Below, one piece after another: positions 50,650 through 59,065 of a stretch of DNA of 64,000 nucleotides. The position numbers were made by a program, and so were the translations under genes. Within the stretch, counting starts at the first letter, position 1. Each line of letters starts with the position of its first letter. The notes below the pieces were generated by a model. The model was not told where the DNA came from. It did no database searches and saw only the letters and a list, made by a program, of their open reading frames with translations. The stretch comes from Aquabacterium sp. (lineage in GTDB: Bacteria > Pseudomonadota > Gammaproteobacteria > Burkholderiales > Burkholderiaceae_C): contig NZ_JAUSAR010000107.1 of NCBI RefSeq assembly GCF_030652515.1, positions 1 to 64,000 of the forward strand. The letters are read 5' to 3'.

Positions 50650-51576
50650 ATGCACAACACACCGCAGCCATCAACCCGTTCCGACTCATCGAGCCGACTC
50701 GACGTTCAGTTCCCTTCTGGAAACAGCCAGTGCAGTGCATGGCTCTACCTGCCCGATGCGCCCAAAGCGCCGGTGATCGTGATGGCCCACGGCCTTGGCG
50801 CTGTTCGCACCATGCGGCTGGACGCCTTCGCCGAACGGTTCAGGCAGGCCGGCTATGCCTGCCTGGTCTTTGACTACCGGCATTTCGGCGACAGCGAAGG
50901 AACCCCGCGCCAGTTGCTTGACGTCAAGAAACAATTGCAGGACTGGCATGCCGCCATCGCCTGCGCGCGGCGTCGGCTAGATGTGGATGGGCAGAAAGTG
51001 ATCCTTTGGGGCACCTCCTTCAGCGGCGGCCACGTGATCGCGGCGGGCGCTGAAGATGGCAAGGTCGCCGCGGTGGTGGCGCAATGCCCCTTCACCGACG
51101 GCTTGGCGTCCACGTTGGCGCTCGGCCCCATCAGTGGCGCGAAAGTGTCCGTGCTGGCCATCCTTGATGTGCTTGGCTCGGTCTTCGGCGCCGCTCCGGT
51201 GATGGTGGCGACCAGCGGCAAGCCTTACTCGGCCGCGTTGATGACGGCGCCCGACGCCGAGCCCGGGTACAAGGGCATCATGCCGTCAGGCCAGCCCATC
51301 CCCAACGAGGTGGCGGCCCGCTTCGGCCTGCAGATCCTGACGCACTACCCGGGCCGACGTGCCGCTGCACTGAACTGCCCGAGCCTGTTCTGCGTGTGTG
51401 ACAAGGACTCCGTTGCGCCCTCAGGCCGAACGCTGAAGCATGTGCGCAAGGCCCCACGCGGCATCGTCAAAACCTATCCTGAAGGCCACTTCGACATCTA
51501 TGTGGGGCAAGCTTTCGAACGGGTTGTGGCTGATCAGATCGAATTTCTGCATCGCACCGTTCCCCCTTCCGCTTGA
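50650..51576 (+). CDS. Alpha/beta hydrolase fold protein
   Basis: An upstream TTG at 50638 exists, but the ATG at 50650 (MHNTPQPSTRS) matches the N-terminus of the gene at 54319 (MRNTPPLSTRS), so it is chosen. The 308-residue product has the nucleophile elbow GTSFSGGH, a strand-turn VFDYRHFGDSEG and a late His in YPEGHFDIYVG. It is a Ser hydrolase, probably cytoplasmic. The substrate may be an ester or lactone produced in this cluster. There is no clear Shine-Dalgarno. Confidence 0.85.
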   Translation: MHNTPQPSTRSDSSSRLDVQFPSGNSQCSAWLYLPDAPKAPVIVMAHGLGAVRTMRLDAFAERFRQAGYACLVFDYRHFGDSEGTPRQLLDVKKQLQDWHAAIACARRRLDVDGQKVILWGTSFSGGHVIAAGAEDGKVAAVVAQCPFTDGLASTLALGPISGAKVSVLAILDVLGSVFGAAPVMVATSGKPYSAALMTAPDAEPGYKGIMPSGQPIPNEVAARFGLQILTHYPGRRAAALNCPSLFCVCDKDSVAPSGRTLKHVRKAPRGIVKTYPEGHFDIYVGQAFERVVADQIEFLHRTVPPSA

Positions 51577-51625
51577 GCGACCATCAAGCCAACCACGCCA
51601 TGATGGCCGTCGCGATCACGCCTTG

Positions 51626-52477
51626 TCATCGCGCCTTTCCGGGCGCCAGGCGAGTCAGCTCAAATCGCTTGCTCAGGATTCGGTCCAGCAGCGCGGTCGG
51701 CAGCACCTGCTTGAGCAAGGGCAGCAAGGTGCTCTTCTTCCCAATCCGGATGACAGCAGGCGGGCGCTCACGCTTCAACTGGTGAACGAGTTCATCGGCA
51801 AACACATCGGCCGATGTCGCATCTTCCTGGCTTTCATTCGCCCGTGCCAGCACCCCGGATCGGACGGCCTGGTAGGGTGACTCCAAGGCCAGATTGACCT
51901 GGTTGGCCGCGCGGTCGCCAAACGAGGAACGAATGCCACCGGGTTGAACCGTGACCACGTCGATGCCCAGTGGCCGCAACTCCATGCGCAGTGCATCCGA
52001 GGCCGCATTCAGGGCCGCCTTGCTGGCGCAATAGGCGCCCGCGAAAGGCGTGGTCATCACGCCCGACACGCTGCTGATGTTCACCACCGCGCCACGTTGG
52101 TGCTGGATCATGCCGGGCAACACAGCGCGGGTCAGGGCCATCGGTGCAAACAGATTGACATCGAACTGCCGTTGCCATTCTTCCGAGGGCACGTCCAGCA
52201 ACGGCCCCATGGCGCCATAGCCCGCGTTGTTCACCAAGACGCCAACGTGGGCCCCGGCCGATCTCAACGTGGCCAGTACGCGCTGAATGTCTTCGCCGCG
52301 CGTGACATCCATGGCCAAGGTCAGGATGCCTTCTTGTGCCAGGTCCTTCATGGTGTCCATGCGCCGCGCGGTCGCACAGACGCTGAACCCTTGTCGATGG
52401 AAGGCCAGCGCAAGCGCCTTGCCGATGCCCGATCCGCAACCGGTGATCAGCACCACTTCATTGGCTTGAGGTGTCAT
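51626..52477 (-). CDS. Short-chain dehydrogenase/reductase
   Basis: The ATG at 52477 has AAGGAG upstream. The 283-residue protein has the NAD(P) motif LITGCGSGIGKALALAF, NNAGYGAMG, and the catalytic Ser...YCASK of the SDR family. It should oxidise or reduce a hydroxyl/keto group of a lipid-like substrate. It is the third gene of a minus-strand run with a 3-hydroxyacyl-CoA dehydrogenase and another SDR. The C-terminal extension (FELTRLAPGKAR) is short. Confidence 0.92.
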   Translation of the reverse strand: MTPQANEVVLITGCGSGIGKALALAFHRQGFSVCATARRMDTMKDLAQEGILTLAMDVTRGEDIQRVLATLRSAGAHVGVLVNNAGYGAMGPLLDVPSEEWQRQFDVNLFAPMALTRAVLPGMIQHQRGAVVNISSVSGVMTTPFAGAYCASKAALNAASDALRMELRPLGIDVVTVQPGGIRSSFGDRAANQVNLALESPYQAVRSGVLARANESQEDATSADVFADELVHQLKRERPPAVIRIGKKSTLLPLLKQVLPTALLDRILSKRFELTRLAPGKAR

Positions 52478-52481
52478 GGAT

Positions 52482-53414
52482 TCACTCCTTGTCTGTGGGT
52501 GCTTGCAAGGCGTGCAGCAGCGCGATCTGTTGTTGATCCCGGATGGAGGCCAACTCGTCGATGGACAAGCCACCGTAGCTTTGCTTGACCTGGGCGATCA
52601 GCGCTTGCTTCGTGCGCCCCGTCAGCAAAACCGGGCGCAGGCGCATGTGGAGCCACAGCAACTGCAAGCCGGTGGCAAATTGCTGGAAGAAGGCCTGGAT
52701 GCCGCCCGCCCCGCCCCCCAGGTGGGCAGACTTGAACGGCCCACCAGTGGCCCACCTCAAGCCCAGTGAAGACTGCACCGCGATGTCCAGATCCTCCACG
52801 GACACCACCCCCTGCCTGACCAAGGCCACGCTTTCCCGAATCATCGCGGCCTGAATGCGGTTGGCCACGAAGCCGGGGATCTCTTTGCGCAGCACAATGG
52901 GCCGCTTGCCCAGCCCGGCATAAAACTCACGGGCGCGGCGCACGGCGTCTTCACTGGTGCGCTTGCCTGGCACCACCTCCACCAGCGGGACCAGGTGCGG
53001 TGGGTTGAAGGGGTGCCCCACGAGCATGCGCTGCGGCGATTTCATTTTGCGGGATTGCATGGACGCCGTGATGCCCGAACTCGACGACAGCAGCAAGGCC
53101 TCAGGCTTGCAATGCGCCTCCACATTGGCCCACAGCGCTTGCTTGAACGTCAGGCGCTCCGGGCCGCACTCCTGCACCACGTCCGCCTGGCCCACCGCCC
53201 GAGGCAGATCAGCCTCGAACGACAAGCCTGGGCCCTCAGGATCCAGTGAATGCCCCAGTTGCAGCATGAAGGGCTGGATGCGCCGCAGTTCGGTGCGCAC
53301 GCGCGAGGCCACGTCTGGCGCCACATCATGGATGCACACGCGGTGCCCATGCGCCAGAAACAGCGCCGCCCAGGACGTGCCGATGAGCCCGCCTCCGATC
53401 ACAGTCACGTTCAT
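52482..53414 (-). CDS. 3-hydroxyacyl-CoA dehydrogenase family protein
   Basis: The ATG at 53414 is preferred because GGAGAAGAAC precedes it. The 310-residue product has the Rossmann motif VTVIGGGLIGTSWAALFLAH, SSSGITAS and GHPFNPPHLVPLVEVVPG, all typical of 3-hydroxyacyl-CoA/carnitine dehydrogenase proteins. It is a free-standing enzyme unrelated to FadB and lacks a crotonase domain. It lies between two SDR genes and points to a CoA- or hydroxyacid-based pathway. Confidence 0.9.
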   Translation of the reverse strand: MNVTVIGGGLIGTSWAALFLAHGHRVCIHDVAPDVASRVRTELRRIQPFMLQLGHSLDPEGPGLSFEADLPRAVGQADVVQECGPERLTFKQALWANVEAHCKPEALLLSSSSGITASMQSRKMKSPQRMLVGHPFNPPHLVPLVEVVPGKRTSEDAVRRAREFYAGLGKRPIVLRKEIPGFVANRIQAAMIRESVALVRQGVVSVEDLDIAVQSSLGLRWATGGPFKSAHLGGGAGGIQAFFQQFATGLQLLWLHMRLRPVLLTGRTKQALIAQVKQSYGGLSIDELASIRDQQQIALLHALQAPTDKE

Positions 53415-53429
53415 GTTCTTCTCCATGGA

Positions 53430-54254
53430 TCAGCTCATGCCGGAGGGATGGCCCAGGCCACGATGCCACAAGCCGCAGGCTTTCATGAACACCTGGCTTG
53501 AGGCGGGGGCCACGCTGTACAGGCGCATGGCCCATCGCAATTGCCAAGGAAACACGACCTCGCGCTTGTCATGTCGGATGGCGGCGACCACTTCCTTGGC
53601 CACCCGCTCGGGCGTCAACACCGGGAACACTTTGGAGATCGGAGGATACCAACGCATGTCCGCGCCATTGTTCAAGAAGTAGGTGGTGTCCACCTGTGAC
53701 GGGCACACCAGCGACACCTGAATGCCCGTGCCCTCCAACTCACCGGTCAAGCCCCGGCTCAATGCGACCATGGCATGGCGAGCAGCGGTGTAAGGCGCCA
53801 TGTAGGGCATGGGCATCAACCCAGCCGGGCTGGTGAGGTTGACGATGTGCCCCCGCTTCTTGTGGAGCATGCCCGGCAGGACGGCCTGGCAGGCCACCAC
53901 GGCAGGCACCATGGGCAAGGCCAGGGCCAGGTCGCACTCCGCGTCAGAGGTCAGGTGCAAGGGCTTGAAGGTGCCCGCCCCCACGTTGTTGACCAGCACA
54001 TCGACCGGGCCATGCCGACGCACGGCCTCCGCCATGGCCGCCCGAACCGCTGGCGGTGTGCCCAAGTCGGCCGCCACGAAATCGGCCTGGCCGCCCATGC
54101 GTTTGATCTCATCGACCAGCATGGCCAGCTTGTCCTGGGAGCGCGCCATCACCACCACGATGGCGCCTTGCCGCGCGATTTCCAAGGCAATGGCCCTGCC
54201 GATGCCTTCTGAGGCTCCTGTGACCACGACCACCGCACCAGCAAGCTGAGTCAA
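53430..54254 (-). CDS. Short-chain dehydrogenase/reductase, TTG start
   Basis: The start is a TTG at 54254 with an AGAGGG site seven bases upstream. The 274-residue protein has the SDR cofactor motif VVVVTGASEGIGRAIALEI, NNVGAG and an active-site Tyr-x-x-x-Arg variant (YTAARHAMVALSRG) in which the usual Lys appears as Arg. This may reduce or change activity. It is the first gene of the minus-strand run from operator copy 2. Confidence 0.9.
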   Translation of the reverse strand: MTQLAGAVVVVTGASEGIGRAIALEIARQGAIVVVMARSQDKLAMLVDEIKRMGGQADFVAADLGTPPAVRAAMAEAVRRHGPVDVLVNNVGAGTFKPLHLTSDAECDLALALPMVPAVVACQAVLPGMLHKKRGHIVNLTSPAGLMPMPYMAPYTAARHAMVALSRGLTGELEGTGIQVSLVCPSQVDTTYFLNNGADMRWYPPISKVFPVLTPERVAKEVVAAIRHDKREVVFPWQLRWAMRLYSVAPASSQVFMKACGLWHRGLGHPSGMS

Positions 54255-54272
54255 AACGTGCCCTCTTGAGTC

Positions 54273-54301
54273 TATTTAAGATTACAATATTGTAACGATA
54301 A
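54273..54301. promoter_or_regulatory. Divergent promoter/operator, copy 2
   Basis: The 29-base block is identical to copy 1 except for one base and has a perfect 14-bp palindrome TTACAATATTGTAA (54282-54295). It lies between divergent genes. Downstream on the plus strand the similarity to copy 1 extends into the coding start. The TetR encoded at 54807-55505 is the natural candidate to bind it. Confidence 0.72.
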
Positions 54302-54318
54302 ATAATGTGGTCCACACC

Positions 54319-54783
54319 ATGCGCAACACGCCGCCGCTGTCAACCCGCTCCATCGGGCAACTCAAAGAGGTCTTCCGCGCAGGCCGTTCGGTCGATGCCC
54401 ATGAATTGGCGGGCTTTTATGCTGGAGAACCAGCGGGCCCTTGGTGGTTTCGGCTCAGCAGCGGCCCCACTTTGGACTTCACGGGGTTCGGTGGATGGCT
54501 GGGCAAGCAGTTTCTTGGAGAAAACCGGGCCGTCAACCTGTTCGATTGCAGCGGCGGCAGGCAGCAACTCTTCCCCATGACGCTGGCGCGAATGCCCTCC
54601 CGGGTGGATGGTCAAGACACGCTGGTGCTTCTTTATCCGAGCACGGCACGGGCTCCGTGGTGCTGGGTCACCGATGAGCTGCGGTGGGCCAGCGATGGCA
54701 GCATCCTGGGCATGACGTTTGTCGATCGGCCCCTGATCAGGCACATGGTCTTCCCGTTCGTGCTCAAGCCTGGCAAGGTCTGA
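54319..54783 (+). CDS. Hypothetical protein with N-terminus duplicated from the 50650 gene
   Basis: The ATG at 54319 begins MRNTPPLSTRSIGQ, which parallels MHNTPQPSTRSDSS at 50650, as does the DNA before it. The 154-residue remainder has no recognised domain; it shows a hydrophobic DFTGFGGWLGKQFLGE stretch and ends with FVLKPGKV. It may be a small soluble enzyme or ligand-binding protein. The GTG at 54307 is an alternative start without site support. Confidence 0.6.
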   Translation: MRNTPPLSTRSIGQLKEVFRAGRSVDAHELAGFYAGEPAGPWWFRLSSGPTLDFTGFGGWLGKQFLGENRAVNLFDCSGGRQQLFPMTLARMPSRVDGQDTLVLLYPSTARAPWCWVTDELRWASDGSILGMTFVDRPLIRHMVFPFVLKPGKV

Positions 54784-54806
54784 TCTGGCCAGGGCAACGC
54801 CAAACT

Positions 54807-55505
54807 TCAGCTCAGCTTCACCTCAAGAATCTCAGCCAGCTGAATGGCGTGCGCCCATTCGAGCGGGCCGCCGAGCAGTCCTATTGCCAACCTGATCATG
54901 GCTTGCCTTGTCCGCTGCCACAGCGCATCGGACGGCGCTTCAGGGCCAAAGTGGAAACGATAGCCCAGGTACTCGACACCAATCACGAACGACTCCACTT
55001 GCAGAGGATCGAACGGTGCCCGCTCCAGGCTGATCGCCATCTGATTGAGCTCGACCCCGATGGCCTCCAGCACGCGCTGGCGATGAGCCGAGGCAGGAGA
55101 CCGTGCGTCATGCATTTCTGCATAGATGGCGCGCAGCAAAGGGCCGGCCTGTTCACCCCAGGCTCTCCACGCCAGAAGGCCAGCCTCCACCTTCTGCATG
55201 GGCCCGTTGGCTTGACGAATGGCCGAGACCACCATGTCGATCAGGCGGTCATTGGCTTCCCGAAGGATCAGTTCGAGGACCTCGTCGGTGTTCTTGAAGT
55301 AGCGGTAGAACGTGGGCCGGGAGATGTCGCACGCTTGCGTGATCAGCTCAACCGACACGCCGTGCGAGCCATGGTCGGCGAAGACCCTGGCTGCCGCATC
55401 CTTGATGTGACCGCGGATGCGCTCGGTTTCAGCCGCATTGCGAGGGGGGCGGCCTTTTCCGCGCTTTCCCACGGAGGCGTCGTCAGAAGTGGGGTTCGAA
55501 AGCAT
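54807..55505 (-). CDS. TetR-family regulator of the GMC/SDR cluster
   Basis: The ATG at 55505 (MLSNPTSDDASVGKRG) is chosen because the 32-residue extension lies over unrelated sequence. The 232-residue protein has the HTH SVELITQACDISRPTFYRYF and a long ligand domain. It closes the 50-55.5 kb cluster and is the only regulator near the two TTACAATATTGTAA sites, so it is the likely repressor of that cluster. Ligand unknown. Confidence 0.88.
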   Translation of the reverse strand: MLSNPTSDDASVGKRGKGRPPRNAAETERIRGHIKDAAARVFADHGSHGVSVELITQACDISRPTFYRYFKNTDEVLELILREANDRLIDMVVSAIRQANGPMQKVEAGLLAWRAWGEQAGPLLRAIYAEMHDARSPASAHRQRVLEAIGVELNQMAISLERAPFDPLQVESFVIGVEYLGYRFHFGPEAPSDALWQRTRQAMIRLAIGLLGGPLEWAHAIQLAEILEVKLS

Positions 55506-55548
55506 GGCCGTGGTGTCAGATCGAGCAAGGCAGTGGCATGCCTGCATT

Positions 55549-55562
55549 ATCGTCGCGACGAT
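55549..55562. promoter_or_regulatory. 14-bp palindrome upstream of tetR
   Basis: ATCGTCGCGACGAT is a perfect palindrome 44 bases upstream of the TetR start. It is different from the TTACAATATTGTAA operator. It could be a separate regulator site or a chance GC-rich palindrome. Confidence 0.35.
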
Positions 55563-55607
55563 CCTGCCAAGCCGATGATGGATCCGGCGCCCTGGGGCCA
55601 ATGACGC

Positions 55608-55895
55608 TCAGTGAGTCAATTTCACCACCACCGCCAGCCCAAAGGAAAGCAGGCAGGCCCAACCCGAGAGCAGCCACCGCAGCGGGATCGAATGGGGCAC
55701 GAAGCCCATGCCGCGAACGAAGCCCGCACTCATCGACCAGAACAGCAAGGTGGCCAAGGCGTGGTCGGCCTTCCCCGACGAGTTGGCCATCACCAATGGG
55801 TAGGCTGTGCCACCCAGCATGATCACCAGGGCCACCACCAAACTGGGCAGCTGGATGCCCGGCGCGGCCCGCCTGGTTCGCTCCACGGCGATCAT
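55608..55895 (-). CDS. ybgE: Cyd operon small membrane protein (YbgE-like)
   Basis: The ATG at 55895 overlaps the cydX stop by 4 bases (ATGA), which fixes the start. The 95-residue protein has three hydrophobic segments (PSLVVALVIMLGGTAYPLVM; ATLLFWSMSAGFVRGMGF; WLLSGWACLLSFGLAVVV). Its position after cydX and topology match YbgE-type cytochrome bd-associated proteins. The role of YbgE is not well defined. The longer antisense frame is a shadow of cydB. Confidence 0.75.
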   Translation of the reverse strand: MIAVERTRRAAPGIQLPSLVVALVIMLGGTAYPLVMANSSGKADHALATLLFWSMSAGFVRGMGFVPHSIPLRWLLSGWACLLSFGLAVVVKLTH

Positions 55896-56026
55896 GGCTG
55901 CGAATCCCCGCCCAAGGGGTGGTCGCCAGACAGAGCCCGAGCTTCCTCGGTCTCGCCCCACATGGCGTTCATGATGGCCAGCAAGACGGCAAAGCCAACT
56001 CCAAGGACCCAGGCGAAATACCACAT
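55892..56026 (-). CDS. cydX: Cytochrome bd oxidase small subunit CydX
   Basis: The 44-residue frame begins MWYFAWVLGVGFAVLLAIMN, the typical CydX single-helix sequence, and ends with a polar tail (GDHPLGGDSQP). CydX binds CydAB and is needed for stable oxidase. It begins 12 bases after the cydB stop, with AAGC just upstream, and overlaps the ybgE-like gene. It is too short for usual ORF cut-offs. Confidence 0.9.
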   Translation of the reverse strand: MWYFAWVLGVGFAVLLAIMNAMWGETEEARALSGDHPLGGDSQP

Positions 56027-56038
56027 GGCTTTGCTTTC

Positions 56039-57181
56039 TCAGTACGCGTTGTGTTCGTTGGCGCGGATATGCGCGAGGGTGACCTTGCCACGCATCACGC
56101 GGTAGGCCCAGGACGTGTACAGCACGATCAGCGGCATGAAGACGATGGTGGCGCCCAGCATCAGGCCGAGCGTCATGGGACTTGACACGCTGTCCCACAC
56201 CGTGAGGCTGGCGTTCGGCATCGTCGACGATGGCATGATGAAGGGAAACATGGCCGCGCCTGCGGTCCCGATGACGCCAGTGATCGCCAATGCGGAAACC
56301 ACAAATGCGGTGAGGGTCCAGCGCCAGGTCACCAGGATGCCAGCGAGCAGTGCCCCGCCCACGCCCAGCGCGGGCAGGATCCACAGCAAGGGTTGCTGGT
56401 CATAGTTGGCCCACCACCCGTTCGCACTGCGGACCACGGTCTTGGCCAAGGGGTCCGCCAAGCCGCCCGGATCGATGGCGGAGGTGATGACGAAGCCTTC
56501 GATGCCGCCGAAACGCAGCCACAGCCCGGCAGCGACAAACGCCACGACCATCACGAGCGCTGCGCCCACGGCCGCCCTGGCCGCACGCCGCTGAATGTCA
56601 CCTTCAGTGCGGTGCGCCAGGTACATCCCACCATGCATGGTGATCATGGCACTGCTGACCACGCCAGCGAGCAGCGCGAATGGGTTCAACAGTTGCCAGA
56701 AGCTGCCGGTGTACGTGGACACCAGGTAATCGTCGAAGCTGAACGGCACGCCTTGCAGCAAGTTGCCGAAAGCCACACCGAAGATCAAGGGCGGCACGGC
56801 GCCACCGATGAAGAGCCCCCAGTCCCACGTGCTGCGCCAGCGCGCATCATGGATCTTGCTGCGGTAATCAAAACCCACCGGGCGGAAGAACAAGGCCCAC
56901 AGCACGGCCAGCATGGCCCAGTAGAAGCCGCTGAATGCGGTGGCGTAGACCAGGGGCCATGCAGCGAAGATGGCGCCGCCACCCGTGATGAACCAGACCT
57001 GGTTGCCGTCCCAGTGCGGCCCCACGGTGTTGATGACGACGCGCCTCTCTTCGTCGCCCTTGCCAACGAAGGGAAGCAAGGTGCCCACGCCCATGTCGTG
57101 GCCATCCATGATGGCAAAGCCCACCAGCAAGACGCCCACGAGCAGCCACCAGATGAGTTTGAGGGTTGAATAGTCGAGCAT
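56039..57181 (-). CDS. cydB: Cytochrome bd oxidase subunit II
   Basis: The 380-residue membrane protein begins MLDYSTLKLIWWLLVGVLLV and has the motif FAIMDGHDMGVGTLLPF and GPHWDGNQVWFITGGGAIFA typical of CydB. About nine helices are expected. With CydA it forms the haem-bd quinol oxidase that reduces oxygen to water without pumping. It starts 9 bases after the cydA stop. Length agrees with the family (about 380). Confidence 0.95.
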   Translation of the reverse strand: MLDYSTLKLIWWLLVGVLLVGFAIMDGHDMGVGTLLPFVGKGDEERRVVINTVGPHWDGNQVWFITGGGAIFAAWPLVYATAFSGFYWAMLAVLWALFFRPVGFDYRSKIHDARWRSTWDWGLFIGGAVPPLIFGVAFGNLLQGVPFSFDDYLVSTYTGSFWQLLNPFALLAGVVSSAMITMHGGMYLAHRTEGDIQRRAARAAVGAALVMVVAFVAAGLWLRFGGIEGFVITSAIDPGGLADPLAKTVVRSANGWWANYDQQPLLWILPALGVGGALLAGILVTWRWTLTAFVVSALAITGVIGTAGAAMFPFIMPSSTMPNASLTVWDSVSSPMTLGLMLGATIVFMPLIVLYTSWAYRVMRGKVTLAHIRANEHNAY

Positions 57182-57190
57182 GTTGTTCTC

Positions 57191-58765
57191 TCAAGCCAGC
57201 CCATGGGCGGCGGTGTGGGCCGGTTCGGTCTGGTAGCGCCCCGTCCCGAGGCTACCGGGGCCCTGGCGCGCAAACTTGACCATCAGATAGACCTCGACCA
57301 CCAGCAACACGGTGTAGAAGGCGACGAAACCTGCGAGCGATCCGTACAGGCTGCCAACGCTGAGTGTCGAGACCGAGAGGTGCGTGGGGAGCACGCCGTA
57401 AATGGTCCACGGCTGCCTGCCGTATTCCGCGACGAACCATCCAAGCTCGCATGAGATCCAGGGCGCGGGCAGCATCCACAAGGCCCACTTGAGCAGCCAC
57501 GGCCTTTGGGTGAACTCGGATTTCAGCGTGCTCCAGAACGAGAGCCCGAACAAGGCCAGCATCGCGAAGCCAAGCCCAACCATGATTCGGAACGACCAGA
57601 ACATGGGCGTCACGCGCGGCACCGTGTCATTGACGGCCTGGTCGATCATCTCGGGGGTTGCCTGGCGGACATCGTTCACGTACTTCTTCAACAGCAAGCC
57701 AAAGCCGAGGTCGGCCTTGTGCATGTCGAACACCTGCTTGGCAACGGCATCATCGCGGTGCTTGCGCAGGGTTTCGAGGGCCGTGACCGCCACGATGCCG
57801 TTGACGATGCGCTCCCGGTTTTTCTCCTTGATGTCCTTGATGCCCGGGATCTGCTTGCTCAATGAGCGGGTTCCGATCAGGCCCATGACCCAGGGCACCT
57901 GGACGGCCCAATCGTTCTTCAACTCGGCCTGGTTGGGCCAGGCCACCACCGTGAACGATGCGGGGGCTGGCTCGGTTTCCCACATGGCTTCGATGGCCGC
58001 CATCTTGGTCTGCTGCGCCTCGCCGACCGTGTAGCCGGACTCGTCGCCCAGCACGATGACGCTCAGCACGGAGGCCAGACCAAACGCCGAGGCCACACGG
58101 AAGCTTCGCTTGGCGAACTCGACATCGCGGTTCTTGAGCAGGTACCAACTGGAGATGGACAGCATGAACATGGCCCCGGTCACATAGCCGGCGGAGACCG
58201 TGTGCACGAACTTGGCCTGTGCATCGGGGTTGAACACGATGGCCCAGAAGTCGGTCATCTCCATGCGCATGGTCTGGTAGTTGAACTCGGCACCGACCGG
58301 GTTCTGCATCCAGCCATTGGCAATCAGGATCCACAGCGCGCTCAGGTTGGTGCCGATCGCCATGAGCAGCGTGACCATGAGGTGCCGCGTCTTCGGCAGG
58401 CGGTCCCATCCAAAGAAAAACAGGCCAATGAACGTCGATTCAAGGAAGAAGGCCATCAAGCCCTCGATGGCCAAGGGCGCACCGAAGATGTCGCCCACGT
58501 AGTGCGAGTAATAGGCCCAGTTCGTTCCGAACTGAAACTCAAGGGTGATGCCGGTGGTCACGCCAAGCGCGAAGTTGATGCCGAAGAGCTTGCCCCAGAA
58601 GCGCGTCATGTCTTTCCAGATGACGTTGCCGGTCATCACGTAGACGCTCTCCATGATCACGAGCAGCCACACCATGCCAAGGGTCAGAGGCACGAAGAGG
58701 AAGTGGTACATCGCGGTGGCGGCGAACTGCAGCCGCGACAGGTCGACGAGTTGTTCTGAAATCAA
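57191..58765 (-). CDS. cydA: Cytochrome bd oxidase subunit I
   Basis: The frame starts with a TTG overlapping the cydP stop (TTGA), with CAGGAG seven bases upstream. The 524-residue product has the haem-binding His21 (AMYHFLFVPLTLGMVW), EFQFGTNWAYYSHYVGDIFG and the conserved GWFVAEYGRQPWTIYGVLPT end. It is the long-Q-loop type (over 520 aa). It oxidises quinol and carries haems b558, b595 and d. Cytochrome bd is known to be resistant to sulfide, which is relevant to the adjacent FisR-like regulator. Confidence 0.95.
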   Translation of the reverse strand: MISEQLVDLSRLQFAATAMYHFLFVPLTLGMVWLLVIMESVYVMTGNVIWKDMTRFWGKLFGINFALGVTTGITLEFQFGTNWAYYSHYVGDIFGAPLAIEGLMAFFLESTFIGLFFFGWDRLPKTRHLMVTLLMAIGTNLSALWILIANGWMQNPVGAEFNYQTMRMEMTDFWAIVFNPDAQAKFVHTVSAGYVTGAMFMLSISSWYLLKNRDVEFAKRSFRVASAFGLASVLSVIVLGDESGYTVGEAQQTKMAAIEAMWETEPAPASFTVVAWPNQAELKNDWAVQVPWVMGLIGTRSLSKQIPGIKDIKEKNRERIVNGIVAVTALETLRKHRDDAVAKQVFDMHKADLGFGLLLKKYVNDVRQATPEMIDQAVNDTVPRVTPMFWSFRIMVGLGFAMLALFGLSFWSTLKSEFTQRPWLLKWALWMLPAPWISCELGWFVAEYGRQPWTIYGVLPTHLSVSTLSVGSLYGSLAGFVAFYTVLLVVEVYLMVKFARQGPGSLGTGRYQTEPAHTAAHGLA

Positions 58766-58938
58766 GGTCGGGCTCCTGGTCTGGACGGTTCGCCGGCGAT
58801 GTGGGCCGCTGCCTGCTCAGGATCGACAGCGACATGGCGGTCCCGGACGAAGCCCCACCACAGCCCCGCCAATACCACCAGCTTCACGGCCACGGCAATG
58901 ACAAGGTGAGGCATCAGGCGGCGTTCGGCAGCGGGCAT
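58762..58938 (-). CDS. cydP: Cytochrome oxidase small subunit CydP
   Basis: The 58-residue frame (MPAAERRLMPHLVIAVAVKL, followed by VVLAGLWWGFVRD) has one membrane helix flanked by an RR-containing N-terminus and an Arg/Asp-rich loop, matching the small CydP protein found upstream of cydA in Proteobacteria. Its stop overlaps the cydA start. GGAGAAGG precedes the ATG. It is below usual ORF length limits. Confidence 0.8.
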   Translation of the reverse strand: MPAAERRLMPHLVIAVAVKLVVLAGLWWGFVRDRHVAVDPEQAAAHIAGEPSRPGARP

Positions 58939-58949
58939 GCCTTCTCCAT

Positions 58950-58965
58950 TCCAAGAAGCGTGCCA
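58950..58965 (-). promoter_or_regulatory. Candidate sigma54 (-24/-12) promoter for the cyd operon
   Basis: Read on the minus strand: TGGCACG-N4-TTGGA, with the GG doublet and the -12 doublet 10 bases apart. The -12 element has GG where GC is canonical. The projected transcription start is close to the cydP ATG, so cydP would be nearly leaderless and cydA the main target, which is a caution. Confidence 0.5.
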
Positions 58966-59065
58966 TGGCCAAGTCAGGCCAAGCTGGCCTTGAACGCTTT
59001 GGCGTTTTCACAGGTAAACCGCGGGTAAAGCGGGCGCACCGACGGCTTTACCCGCTGCGCCAGAA

